Source: Citrifermentans bremense R1 (GTDB lineage Bacteria; Desulfobacterota; Desulfuromonadia; Geobacterales; Geobacteraceae). From it: 64,000 nt of DNA. Below the pieces are notes generated by a model. It ran no database searches and was not told where the DNA came from. It saw only the letters and a list, made by a program, of their open reading frames with translations. Where the stretch lies: the NCBI RefSeq assembly GCF_000426865.1, contig NZ_AUGE01000019.1, positions 1-64,000 on the forward strand, in the 5' to 3' direction. Below are positions 7,127 through 15,759 of the stretch, in pieces (the first letter of the stretch is position 1; every line of letters starts with the position of its first letter). The position numbers were made by a program, and so were the translations under genes.

Positions 7127-8386
7127 ATGATCAGCATCGAGCAAGCGCAACGCACCGTCTTCAAGCAGATAGTCCCGCTGGAAACGGAGAATGTTCCGGT
7201 CTCCCAGGGGCTGAACCGGGTTACTCCGGAGAACCATCTCGCTCCCTGGGACATCCCCGCAGCTGACAACTCCGCCATGGACGGCTTCGCATTCCGCCAC
7301 CAAAGCGCTGACCCGGTCGAGCTGAAGATAATCGGTTTTCTCCCTGCCGGGGAGGTAATAAACGTTTCCGTTCCGGCAGGGTGCGCCATCAGGATCATGA
7401 CCGGTGCCCCCATCCCTCCCGGATGCGACACCGTGGTTCCCATCGAGGAGGTAGAGTTGCAGGGGGATCTGGTCCGGCTTAAGTCGCCGGTCAAGGCTGG
7501 CAACCACGTCCGCAGGCGTGGCGAGGACATAGCCTGCGGCAATGTCGTCATACCTGCCGGCTCGGTGCTCCGCCCCCAGGAGATCGGCATGCTCTGCGCC
7601 ATGGGAAAAACGTCCTTGTCGCTTTACCGCAAAGCGAGAGTCGCCATCCTCGCCACCGGCGATGAACTCCTCGAACCAGGATCCCCCCCCTCCCCCGGCA
7701 AGCTCATCGACAGCAACAGTTACAGCCTCGCCGCGCAGGTCGTCGAAGCGGGAGGCGAACCCATTGTCCTCGGTATCGCCGCAGACACGCTTGAGGAGAC
7801 CTGCGACAAGATCAAGGCGGGGTTGGACGCGGACATGCTGGTCGTCTCAGGAGGGGTATCGGTCGGGGACAGGGATTACGTCAAGGCGGCCATAGAGCGG
7901 TTGGGAGGCGAGATCCAGTTCTGGAAGGTCAACATGAAGCCGGGTAAGCCGTTGGCCTTCGCGCAGCTGAAGGGTAAGCCGGTCTTCGCCCTACCCGGAA
8001 ACCCTGTTGCCGCCATGGTCTCCTTCGAACTCTTCGTGCGCCCGTCGATCATGAAAGCGATGGGGCATAGGCGCATCCTGCGTCCCGTGGTGAACGCGCT
8101 CTTGCAGGAGCGCGCCAGCAACAACGGGGAGCGGCCGCACCTGGTGCGCGGCATCGTCTCACGGCACAAAGAGCGCTATGAGGTCTCCACTACGGGCAAT
8201 CAAAGCTCGGGAAGGCTTTCCTCCCTGACCTTGGGCAACGGCTTGATGAAGCTGGCGCCCCAGTCGACACTGGAAGCGGGGAGCGAGGTAGAGGTCATGC
8301 TCCTGGACCGGTGGTTTGAACAGGGGGGGCTCGAAGATGATGAACTTCCCGACCTGGAACTCTTTCCCGAGAGGGTGCGCCTGTGA
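7127..8386 (+). CDS. moeA: Molybdopterin molybdenumtransferase MoeA
   Basis: A 419-residue cytoplasmic enzyme that inserts molybdate into adenylylated molybdopterin, the last step of Mo cofactor synthesis. The family signatures are all present: DNSAMDGFAF (~47-56), the molybdopterin-binding MoCF domain with ATGDELLEPG and SGGVSVGDRDYV, and ALPGNPVAAMVSF, followed by the C-terminal beta domain. Length is normal. GGGAG precedes the ATG by 7 bp. The formate dehydrogenase in this window is one likely client. The region just after the stop is a degraded permease. Confidence 0.95.
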   Translation: MISIEQAQRTVFKQIVPLETENVPVSQGLNRVTPENHLAPWDIPAADNSAMDGFAFRHQSADPVELKIIGFLPAGEVINVSVPAGCAIRIMTGAPIPPGCDTVVPIEEVELQGDLVRLKSPVKAGNHVRRRGEDIACGNVVIPAGSVLRPQEIGMLCAMGKTSLSLYRKARVAILATGDELLEPGSPPSPGKLIDSNSYSLAAQVVEAGGEPIVLGIAADTLEETCDKIKAGLDADMLVVSGGVSVGDRDYVKAAIERLGGEIQFWKVNMKPGKPLAFAQLKGKPVFALPGNPVAAMVSFELFVRPSIMKAMGHRRILRPVVNALLQERASNNGERPHLVRGIVSRHKERYEVSTTGNQSSGRLSSLTLGNGLMKLAPQSTLEAGSEVEVMLLDRWFEQGGLEDDELPDLELFPERVRL

Positions 8387-8584
8387 CCCTCGGCGGCGGG
8401 GCTCCTCGGGCATGTCAGCAGCCTGCAGCAGATCCCCTCTTTCGTTCCGCCGCTTGCTTTCGCAGCGCTTTCCGGTGGCGTAATCGGGTCGTATCTTGGG
8501 AGCGCGAGGCTCCCGGTGGCGGGAATAGTGAAGGCGTTGTCTTTGGTGCTGATGGTTGCGGGGTTTAAAATGCTGCTGGTGTAG
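8387..8584 (+). pseudogene. TSUP (TauE/SafE) permease remnant
   Basis: Reading from 8387, the frame gives GLLGHVSSLQQIPSFVPP, then LAFAALSGGVIGSYLGSARL and a final hydrophobic helix ending GFKMLLV and a TAG at 8582. This matches the last two membrane segments of sulfite-exporter TauE/SafE-type permeases. The rest of the gene (normally ~250 residues) is missing because the moeA stop directly abuts it. No start codon or ribosome site is evident, so it is a deletion remnant. Confidence 0.65.
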
Positions 8585-8603
8585 GCTCGCGAAGCGAAGC
8601 GAT

Positions 8604-10541
8604 TTAACTTTCCAGCGTGAAGCAGAAGGTGGCTCCCTTGTCCGGCTCGCCCTCCGCCCAGATTCTTCCGCCGTGCCGCTTGATGATCTTTTCCACGGTC
8701 GCAAGACCGATGCCCGAACCTTTGAACGCATCGGCCCCGGCCAGCCGCTGGAACGGGACGAAGAGCTTATCCGCATCGGCCATGTCGAACCCCATCCCGT
8801 TGTCCTTGATGAAGTAGACCGGTTCTCCCTCCCCTTTCCTCATACCGAACTCGATGTATCCCTCTTCGCGGCCGCCGGTGTATTTCCAGGCATTACCCAG
8901 AAGGTTTTCCAGCGCGGTCCGCAACAGGCGGGTGTCGGCATTGACCATGACCCCTTCTTCTATCACGGTCCTTATCCGGCGCACAGGCTCGGCCAGATAT
9001 AATTCCGCGAGTATCACCTGCACCATTTCGCTGATATCCAAATCCTGGCGCAACAGATCCCCATGTGTGGAGCGCGAGAAGGAGAGCAACGTCTCGATCA
9101 TGGCATTCATGCGCAATACCGCCTGTTCCAGCGTCTGCACGCTTTGCCGGCACTCGGGGTTGTCGCTGCTGCACAGCATCTCGATGTGCTGGCCCGCAAG
9201 GGACATGATGTTCAAGGGCTGCCGCAGGTCGTGGGATATCATGCGGTTGAAGGCATCCAGTTCCTGGTTTCTCTCCTCCAGTTCGGCAATATGCGTCCCC
9301 AAATCGGCGTTCAGCCGGGCGATCTCCTCCTCCGCCCTCTTGCGCTCCGTTATGTCCCTGGCGACATGAACCGTTCCGATCGATTTGCCGTCGGCGGCCA
9401 CAAGAGGCGTGGTGCTGACCAGAAAGGTCCCGGTCAGGTGCGGATCGTATACCTCGGCAATGTGCTGCATATTGTCCATCAGGCTCTGGCCGTGGGGGCA
9501 GAAATGCGGCGGCGCATTCTCACCGTGAAGAACCTGGTAGCAAAAAAGTCCGACACACCCGTCGGGATTGATATGGACCCGCTGCGCCATGGCTTCGTTG
9601 ACCCGGACGATGCGGCACTTTTCGTCGAGTATGGCGATGAGATCGGGGACGCTGTTGAAAGTGCTTTCCCATTCCTCCTTGGCCCGCAATAACGCCGCTT
9701 CCGTCATTTTCGTCTGGGTGATGTCCAAGGCTATGCCGTCCATCCTCAGCGGTTTCCCCTGGCTATCGTAGAAGGCGTGCCCTTTGCTCATCACCCAGCG
9801 CACCTGGCCGTCCTGCAACATCACTCTCAGCTCTACTGCATACACGGATTTGTCCTGCAAAGCCCTCTGAACCGCTTGGTCTACCCTCTGCCGGTCCTCC
9901 TCCGCGACGGCATCGAGGAAAGCTTCATAGGTCATCTGGAAGTCGTGAGGGTAGCCGAACAACTCCTTGCACCTGTCGCTCCAGACCAGGTCCCGCGTCA
10001 GCAGATCGTAGTGCCATATGCCGATGTCCGCCGCCAATGCCGCGAAGCGGAGCATCTCCTCGCTCTGGGTAAGCGCCTCCTCTGCCCTGCGCCGCTCGGC
10101 GATCTCAACCTGCAGCGCCCGGATGGCCTGCATCAGTTCCTTGGTACGTTTCTGTACCAGTTCCTCAGCATCGCGACCGATGGAGGACAGGCCGATCAGC
10201 GTATTTTGCCTGTCCAGTATCGGGGAGAGCGTCAGCGAGACGAAAACCTGGCTGCCGTCTTTGCGCCGGCGGTAGCGGTCATAGTGCCGTGATCGCTTCT
10301 CCCTTTGCACCTCTTGCAGTTCCGCCTCGATCTCGCCGGGGTGCTCCGGCAATTCCAGTATGGCGATGTTACAACCTACAGCTTCCTTCGCGGAATACCC
10401 GTAGAGGCTGGTCGCAGCAGGGTTCCAGCTGCTGATGGTACCGTCCACGTTCATTGCGATAATCGCGTCGCCAGACGATTCCACCATGGCTGCCAATTTT
10501 TCCGCGTTCATGGGCATGGCCGCGCCGTCACCCTGCTTCAT
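8604..10541 (-). CDS. Cytoplasmic PAS-domain sensor histidine kinase
   Basis: 645 residues. The ATG at 10541 has AGGAGG 8 bp upstream. There is no signal peptide or membrane helix. Three PAS/PAC units are arranged in tandem (roughly 10-140, 165-285, 290-415; e.g. SGDAIIAMNVDGTISSWNPA, GMALDIT-like PAC ends). A coiled linker, a HisKA dimerisation domain with phospho-acceptor His437 (ISHDLRQPLN) and an HATPase_c domain (NLLGNAWKYTG, KDNGMGFD, GSGIGLATV) follow. It resembles bacteriophytochrome-type HisKA kinases. No response regulator is adjacent, so its partner is unknown. It is divergent from the PhnD/hybrid kinase pair. Confidence 0.9.
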   Translation of the reverse strand: MKQGDGAAMPMNAEKLAAMVESSGDAIIAMNVDGTISSWNPAATSLYGYSAKEAVGCNIAILELPEHPGEIEAELQEVQREKRSRHYDRYRRRKDGSQVFVSLTLSPILDRQNTLIGLSSIGRDAEELVQKRTKELMQAIRALQVEIAERRRAEEALTQSEEMLRFAALAADIGIWHYDLLTRDLVWSDRCKELFGYPHDFQMTYEAFLDAVAEEDRQRVDQAVQRALQDKSVYAVELRVMLQDGQVRWVMSKGHAFYDSQGKPLRMDGIALDITQTKMTEAALLRAKEEWESTFNSVPDLIAILDEKCRIVRVNEAMAQRVHINPDGCVGLFCYQVLHGENAPPHFCPHGQSLMDNMQHIAEVYDPHLTGTFLVSTTPLVAADGKSIGTVHVARDITERKRAEEEIARLNADLGTHIAELEERNQELDAFNRMISHDLRQPLNIMSLAGQHIEMLCSSDNPECRQSVQTLEQAVLRMNAMIETLLSFSRSTHGDLLRQDLDISEMVQVILAELYLAEPVRRIRTVIEEGVMVNADTRLLRTALENLLGNAWKYTGGREEGYIEFGMRKGEGEPVYFIKDNGMGFDMADADKLFVPFQRLAGADAFKGSGIGLATVEKIIKRHGGRIWAEGEPDKGATFCFTLES

Positions 10542-10910
10542 GTCTTTGCCTCCTGTTCGGCTTTCTTTCAGTACCGCGCCAGCAAGTGTTATAGGGGGTA
10601 TCCCCCTGGAAGACAAGTGCGAATTATAGCACTTTAACATTCATGACGCGCACAGAGATGATCTGTCGAGGTAATGGAAATACTGGCTGAGGGTAAGGTG
10701 AGTTCGTCACTCGCAGGCGGGATGATATATTTTTCCATGAACATCTGTCAGAGACGCCGCCTTTACTGTCACGGTAGTAACCGCCAAAGGCACAGGTGCC
10801 TGACATTTGTGGATTTCTGTGGTATGTAAATAATGTGGAAAATATTCGGAAGGGCTTATTTACTGTATCAGCAATTGCCGACAATGGTCTCGATGGTTCT
10901 GGAGGGGCCC
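10542..10910. other. Divergent intergenic region between two sensor systems
   Basis: 369 bp between the PAS kinase (minus) and the PhnD-like gene (plus). It holds no gene that can be supported. A perfect short palindrome GGCAC-AG-GTGCC lies at 10790-10801 and an interrupted repeat TTACT ... AGTAA at about 10764-10781. Either could be an operator, but neither matches a known site. Confidence 0.4.
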
Positions 10911-11756
10911 ATGTGCTCAAAGCTGCATACCAGCTGTATCGCCTTCGCAATCCTTCTATTGTTTGCCTTGCCTGTACTGTCAGCAGAGCCAGCGAGAAGA
11001 AGCTATACATTGGCAGTTGTCCCCAATCAGCCTGCCATAACACTGCACAAGAACTGGACCCCTTTCGTGCAGTACCTGTCCAAGCAACTGGGCGTGGAAA
11101 TCGAGCTGAAGCTTTACGAGAAGATCGACGTCTTCCTGTCGGAGACGCAGAAAGGCGCGGCGGATCTCATTTATTCCGCGCCGAACATGTTCTATCTCGC
11201 CTACCAGAAGCAGAAATACGTTCCGCTGGTGCGCAGCTCCCATCCGTTGCAGGGGCAGGTCTTCGTGAGAAAGGACTCCCCCTACCTCAAGGTGAGCGAT
11301 CTCAAGGGTAAGACGATCGCTTCCGTCGGGCCCAGATCCATCTGCAGCGTCATCACCCGCCACGCACTGCTCACCGGTCAGGGCGCCATTAACTACAACT
11401 CGTCCTTCAGTGGATCGACTATCAACGTGGCCAAGAGCGTCCTATTGGGGAAGGTCGATGCCGGCGTCACCCTTGACACCAGCGTCATCAACGACGCCCC
11501 CGAAATGCTCAGCGAGTTCCGCATCATCCTGCGGACCGAAAAGATAGCGCCGCACCCTTTGGCGGCCCACCCCCGCGTCCCCCAAAAGCTCCAGGATGCC
11601 GTGACCAGGGCGGTGCTCGCCCTGGACCAGTCGGAGGAAGGGCGCAGGATACTGAAGGACGTGAAGCTTGTCGATCCGATAAAGGCGAACTTCAAGCGGG
11701 ATTACAGCTTCTTTACCAAGGTCGATCTTGAGGGACCTCGGCAACAGGCGAAGTAG
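10911..11756 (+). CDS. PhnD-like periplasmic binding protein (phosphate/phosphonate/phosphite type)
   Basis: 281 residues. The ATG at 10911 has GGAGGGG 6 bp upstream and begins a signal peptide (LLLFALPVLSAEPA). The mature protein is a PhnD/SsuA/TauA-type solute-binding fold (YTLAVVPNQPAITLHKNW, LIYSAPNMFYLAY, DLKGKTIASVGP, LLGKVDAGVTLD). No ABC permease or ATPase is nearby. A membrane hybrid histidine kinase starts 9 bp after the stop. The likely job is therefore ligand sensing rather than uptake: a periplasmic receptor that presents a ligand to the kinase. The ligand is not known. Confidence 0.85.
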   Translation: MCSKLHTSCIAFAILLLFALPVLSAEPARRSYTLAVVPNQPAITLHKNWTPFVQYLSKQLGVEIELKLYEKIDVFLSETQKGAADLIYSAPNMFYLAYQKQKYVPLVRSSHPLQGQVFVRKDSPYLKVSDLKGKTIASVGPRSICSVITRHALLTGQGAINYNSSFSGSTINVAKSVLLGKVDAGVTLDTSVINDAPEMLSEFRIILRTEKIAPHPLAAHPRVPQKLQDAVTRAVLALDQSEEGRRILKDVKLVDPIKANFKRDYSFFTKVDLEGPRQQAK

Positions 11757-11765
11757 CCCAGCCAG

Positions 11766-14027
11766 ATGACGAGCCGCCTCGAAGTAAAGATCATCGTCTC
11801 CCTCGCCCTCATCCTCACCATGCTCATTGCCGTTTACGGCTGGTGGATCGGCAGCCGGCAGACCTCTGTCTACATCCAAGCCCTCTCATACAACCTGCGT
11901 ATCCTCTCCCGCAGCAACGCCGACAACGCGGCCCATTTCATGGTGATAAGGGAATACGCCGGGTTGGAAGCGCACATGCTGGACAGTGCCAATCTCCCCG
12001 ACGTGGTCAGCATCCAGGTCGCCGAACCGGATGGGAACCTTCTGTGCAACATCGTGCGCCCCAACCGCGCCGAGCTGCCCGAGGTGAGCTACGACGTGAA
12101 GTGGGTCAGGGTGCCGCAGGGGTCCCAACCCGTTCTGAAGCGCGAGGGAAACCAGCTGGTGAGCTGGTCTCCCATCGTCGCCGGCGCAAAGCTTGGCTGG
12201 GTCAAGATCGCCCTGAGCCTCGATACGGCCCAGCGGCTCCTGCATGCAATCTGGCGCAGCACGCTTGTCATCGGTACGCTCTGGATCATCGTGGGAACCG
12301 TGCTGATGGCACTGGTGGTCAGGCCGCCGCTGCGGGCGGTCCGGGAACTGGCCCGCTTCGCCCATGAGCTGCAAAACCGGAAGGGGGCGCAGGTCTCGGT
12401 GTCGCGCGGGGTATACGAAATCGACATGCTGGCCGATGCTCTGAACCATTCGTCGGGGGAACTCCTTTGGGCCGAGCAGCGCCTGTTAGCGGAACAGGAA
12501 CGCCTCTCCGTAACGCTGCAATCCATCGGAGACGGCGTCATCGCCACCGACACCGAAAGCAGAATCGTGCTGGTTAACCACGTTGCCGAGCTTATGACCG
12601 GCTGGACCGAGAAACAGGCCACAGGCGTAGGCCTGGACCAGGTTCTTTGCATCGAGCCAAGCGACTCCCTCCCGGACATCCGGGAAGCGCTTCAGGCGGT
12701 AATGGAGCGAAGGCAGACCATAGAGCTCTCCGGCCTGCACCGGGTATGGTCCCGGGACTGCGTCTCCCGCACGGTAACCGTGATCGGCGCTCCCATCATA
12801 GACAGCGCGGCCCGGCTGGCAGGTATGGTGCTAGTGATACGCGACCTGACGGAGAAGGCGAAGATGGAGGCCGAGAAGACCGGGCTTGCCGAGCAACTGC
12901 TCCAGTCGCAGAAGATGGAGGCCGTAGGCAAACTGGCCGGAGGGGTCGCGCATGATTTCAACAACATGCTGGGGGTCATCATAGGCAATGCCGAGCTGGC
13001 CATGATGGGGGTCGAGCCTTCAGGGAAACTCCATGAACGGCTGCAGGGGATTCTCTACGCCGCCAACCGCTCCGCCGAGATCACCCGCCAACTGCTCGCT
13101 TTCTCACGCCAGCAGCACGCAAAGCCCAAGGTACTCGATCTGAACGAAGTGATCGCCAAGATGCTGAAGATGCTGCACAGGCTGATAGGCGAGGATATCG
13201 AGGTCGTCTGGTCGCCGGGACGGGACATATGGAAAGTGAAACTGGATCCGACCCAGTTGGACCAGATCATGGCCAACCTCTGCGTCAACGCCAGGGACGC
13301 CATCGCGGGAATCGGAAGAATGGACATCCGGACGGAGAACATCGAATTGACCCCTGAGAAACTAGGGCCTGCGGTGGAAATGCCCCAGGGAAGGTGCGTG
13401 ATGCTCGAGGTGAGCGACAGTGGCTGCGGCATGAGGCGCGAGGTTATGGAAAGGATCTTCGAACCCTTCTACACCACAAAGGAGGTTGGGCGCGGAACTG
13501 GGCTGGGGCTGGCGACCGTTTTCGGTATCGTGAAGCAAAATGATGGGCACATCGAGGTGCAGAGCGAGCCCGGGGCCGGCACCAGCTTCAGGATCTATTT
13601 CCCTGCTGTCGAGGAGGAAGTTCAGGAGCATCAAAAAAAGAGCGTCGCGGCTATAAGGGGGAACGAGACCATACTCATAGTGGAGGACGAGCCATCCATC
13701 AATGCGCTTGCCACCACCATGCTGTCCGAGCTTGGGTACCGGGTTCTCTCTGCTGGGACCCCTGGCGAGGCTGTGAAGATGGCGGACGGCGGCCAGGTGA
13801 AGATAGACCTGTTGCTGACTGACATCATCATGCCGGGCATGAACGGGCGCGATTTGTCGGAGCTGCTGCAACGGTCGCATCCCGACATGAAGTGCCTGTT
13901 CATGTCGGGATATACAGCGGACATCATCTCGGAGCGCGGCAACATCGGACGAGAGGTCTGCTTCGTGCAAAAGCCCTTTACCACCCAGGCGCTGGCGGCG
14001 AAGGTCAGAGAGGCGCTGCAGGCTTAG
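11766..14027 (+). CDS. Membrane hybrid histidine kinase with receiver domain
   Basis: 753 residues, translated right after the PhnD-like gene. It has TM1 at ~8-28, a periplasmic domain to ~158, TM2 ~160-182, HAMP-like linker, and a PAS domain (~247-365, IGDGVIATDTESRIVLVNH). HisKA follows with His396 (GGVAHDFNNML), then HATPase_c (NLCVNARDAI, DSGCGM, GTGLGLATVFGIV) and a C-terminal receiver (ILIVEDEPSINALA, phospho-acceptor Asp in LLTDIIMPGMNG, conserved K in FVQKPF). The periplasmic domain probably contacts the PhnD-like partner. No DNA-binding output domain is fused, so a further regulator elsewhere is needed. Confidence 0.9.
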   Translation: MTSRLEVKIIVSLALILTMLIAVYGWWIGSRQTSVYIQALSYNLRILSRSNADNAAHFMVIREYAGLEAHMLDSANLPDVVSIQVAEPDGNLLCNIVRPNRAELPEVSYDVKWVRVPQGSQPVLKREGNQLVSWSPIVAGAKLGWVKIALSLDTAQRLLHAIWRSTLVIGTLWIIVGTVLMALVVRPPLRAVRELARFAHELQNRKGAQVSVSRGVYEIDMLADALNHSSGELLWAEQRLLAEQERLSVTLQSIGDGVIATDTESRIVLVNHVAELMTGWTEKQATGVGLDQVLCIEPSDSLPDIREALQAVMERRQTIELSGLHRVWSRDCVSRTVTVIGAPIIDSAARLAGMVLVIRDLTEKAKMEAEKTGLAEQLLQSQKMEAVGKLAGGVAHDFNNMLGVIIGNAELAMMGVEPSGKLHERLQGILYAANRSAEITRQLLAFSRQQHAKPKVLDLNEVIAKMLKMLHRLIGEDIEVVWSPGRDIWKVKLDPTQLDQIMANLCVNARDAIAGIGRMDIRTENIELTPEKLGPAVEMPQGRCVMLEVSDSGCGMRREVMERIFEPFYTTKEVGRGTGLGLATVFGIVKQNDGHIEVQSEPGAGTSFRIYFPAVEEEVQEHQKKSVAAIRGNETILIVEDEPSINALATTMLSELGYRVLSAGTPGEAVKMADGGQVKIDLLLTDIIMPGMNGRDLSELLQRSHPDMKCLFMSGYTADIISERGNIGREVCFVQKPFTTQALAAKVREALQA

Positions 14028-14043
14028 CTAAGGCACCTCATGT

Positions 14044-14562
14044 TCAAGGTTTTCCCTGGTCGACAAACCGCCCCTGATATCGCGCCGATCCGATACAACG
14101 CTCGAAAACAAACTGGCAGATTTTGGTGCCCGGATAAAGCGCCAACGGCCTGTGACCCAAGTTCACGATTTCCAGCACCTGGTGATTAGAGATGCCAGGC
14201 TGCATGAACCCCGCAGTAACGTGTACAGCCAGGCCGAAGCGGGCGAAGCGGCTGCGGCCTTCCAACCATCCCGCCATTGTCTCTGCAAGCGTGATCCGTT
14301 CCCTGGTGATGCCGAGGATCATTTCGCAGGGAGATATTGTGATGTATTCTCCTTCCGCCAACGAGACAAGGTCAGTAACGTCGGCAAAGTCCGACTCGTT
14401 GTGTACGTGGCAAATCCCGATCTCTTTTTTGAAAACCCTGAAGTCGTTTCCCAATGTCAAATCGACCGAACCTGGACCGATTTGAGACTCATCCAGCGGA
14501 TCTATGACTATCTCGCCTCGTTTGATTGCATCCAGCATTTCCTGCCCTACCAGTATGGACAT
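14044..14562 (-). CDS. dcd: dCTP deaminase
   Basis: A 172-residue cytoplasmic enzyme of the dUTPase/dCTP deaminase superfamily. The signature EGRSRFARFGLAVHVTAG contains the catalytic Glu and substrate-binding Ser/Arg residues typical of Dcd. GPGSVDLTLGNDF near the N-terminus and YPGTKICQFVFE near the C-terminus are also characteristic. It makes dUTP for thymidylate synthesis; the bifunctional (dUMP-forming) alternative cannot be excluded by eye. The gene is convergent with the hybrid kinase gene, 16 bp apart, with no obvious terminator between. Confidence 0.9.
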   Translation of the reverse strand: MSILVGQEMLDAIKRGEIVIDPLDESQIGPGSVDLTLGNDFRVFKKEIGICHVHNESDFADVTDLVSLAEGEYITISPCEMILGITRERITLAETMAGWLEGRSRFARFGLAVHVTAGFMQPGISNHQVLEIVNLGHRPLALYPGTKICQFVFERCIGSARYQGRFVDQGKP

Positions 14563-14712
14563 GCTCAGCCCCCCCGTTATTCAGAAATGACCCTTGTAGT
14601 ACGTTGTGGGCTTTTCAATCATAGCACGATTTTAGTCTGCAAAGGTTGTTTCACAGTCAATGATACGGAAGTGTCACCTTGAGCTTTGTGCATTGTGAAA
14701 ATACCGAAGAGA

Positions 14713-14856
14713 CATCGCACGCGGATGACGCGGATCCAAAAACGATTACCGCGGATAAGACAAAACTTGTGTTTTCAAGATCAATTCGATTTTATCCGCG
14801 TCATCCGCTAAATCCGTGTGCGATGCCGTTGGTGGGAGAGGGTCGGGGTGAGGGCG
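14713..14856. repeat. Dispersed palindromic repeats (two types)
   Basis: At 14713-14825 two arms face each other (CATCGCACGCGGATGACGCG ... CGCGTCATCCGC ... GTGTGCGATG), forming a long imperfect inverted repeat. At 14828-14856 a GGGAGAGGGTCGGGGTGAGGG segment follows, part of a family recurring at 25308, 30226, 40851 and 46207. They fill most of the 387 bp gap 14563-14949, which holds no gene. Confidence 0.7.
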
Positions 14857-14867
14857 ACGTTGAAAAC

Positions 14868-14917
14868 GAAAAACGGCACCTGCCGACGGGATTCAACCGC
14901 CGATAGGTGCCGTTTCT
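14868..14917 (-). terminator. Terminator of the four-gene envelope operon
   Basis: The stem AAACGGCACCT (14871-14881) / AGGTGCCGTTT (14905-14915) has an inner CCGACGG/CCG-rich extension. On the minus strand it is followed by TTTTTCGTTTT. It lies ~35 bp after the stop of the lipoprotein gene at 14950. Confidence 0.85.
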
Positions 14918-14949
14918 GGATTAGCTCCGCAGGTAAAAGCTTAGCCCGT

Positions 14950-15738
14950 CTATTTTCCTCCCATCATGGATTTGCCCCACGTCATGCCGTTCATGAAGGG
15001 GGAAGTATTCTGGTAAGGAAGACCAGCGGGAATGTTGCTTATGTTGGTGGCCATCTGAGGTAATGGCATCCCGTTCCTGACCGTGGACATGTTGCTGAAC
15101 ATGGCGCCCATCATGTTGCGGTAGCGAGTGACGTCGAGGTGGTCAGTACCGGAGTAGTTGCGGAACATCAAGTTCGACTGTGCTCCCATAAGCGCCGCCA
15201 TGTTTCGGGCAGCAGTATGCATGGGTTCATTCTGGCTAGCGATGTAGTCAGCCATGATGTTGGTCCCGGCGCTGAGTCTGGTTCTAAGTTGAGCCATGGC
15301 GTCCGGCATGCTAGTGCCGGACTCCATCAACTCCCGAAGCTGGGTCGATATCGGGCTCAGGAAATTGCTGTCGCTGCTAACCGTGCCGGTCACGCTCTCT
15401 TTAGGGAGGCTCAATGGGTAGCTGCGAAGGACGTGGGTTTTGGTGTCCATGTCTATGGTGGTGCCGGCGATTGCAAGCGCGACGATGGGGTACTTACCTA
15501 TGTCGGCGGGGTCGACAGTAAGCGTGTAGCCGCCGTTTGCGTCTGTTACGGTGTTGGGCTCCCCCGCGTCCAAGGTGTAATTGCCGTTTTTGTCCATGAA
15601 TACGACGGCGTCGACCAGGTACCCGTCGGCGACTTTGCCCGCAACGGTGGCTGTCGGCGCCGTGGACCCTCCGCCTCCGCCGCACCCGGCCAGCATGGCT
15701 ACTGTGATAAACGCTGCTGCAATGATCTGTTTTTTCAT
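14950..15738 (-). CDS. Met-rich lipoprotein, last gene of a four-gene envelope operon
   Basis: 262 residues. It has a lipoprotein signal with lipobox LAGC (Cys19) followed by a GGGGGS linker. Residues ~30-85 look like a carboxypeptidase-regulatory/SdrD-type beta domain (GKVADGYLVDAVVF, DKNGNYTLDAGEPN, TDANGGYTL), with a Ca-binding-like DKNGNYTLD. The C-terminal half is helical and rich in Met and Asn (MGAMFSNMSTVRNGMPLPQM, ending GKSMMGGK). It shares the N-terminal plan and Met-richness of the lipoprotein at 568-1500. Function unknown; extracytoplasmic metal binding is a guess from composition. Confidence 0.7.
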   Translation of the reverse strand: MKKQIIAAAFITVAMLAGCGGGGGSTAPTATVAGKVADGYLVDAVVFMDKNGNYTLDAGEPNTVTDANGGYTLTVDPADIGKYPIVALAIAGTTIDMDTKTHVLRSYPLSLPKESVTGTVSSDSNFLSPISTQLRELMESGTSMPDAMAQLRTRLSAGTNIMADYIASQNEPMHTAARNMAALMGAQSNLMFRNYSGTDHLDVTRYRNMMGAMFSNMSTVRNGMPLPQMATNISNIPAGLPYQNTSPFMNGMTWGKSMMGGK

Positions 15739-15759
15739 GTCATTCCCTCCCTTTGATTT

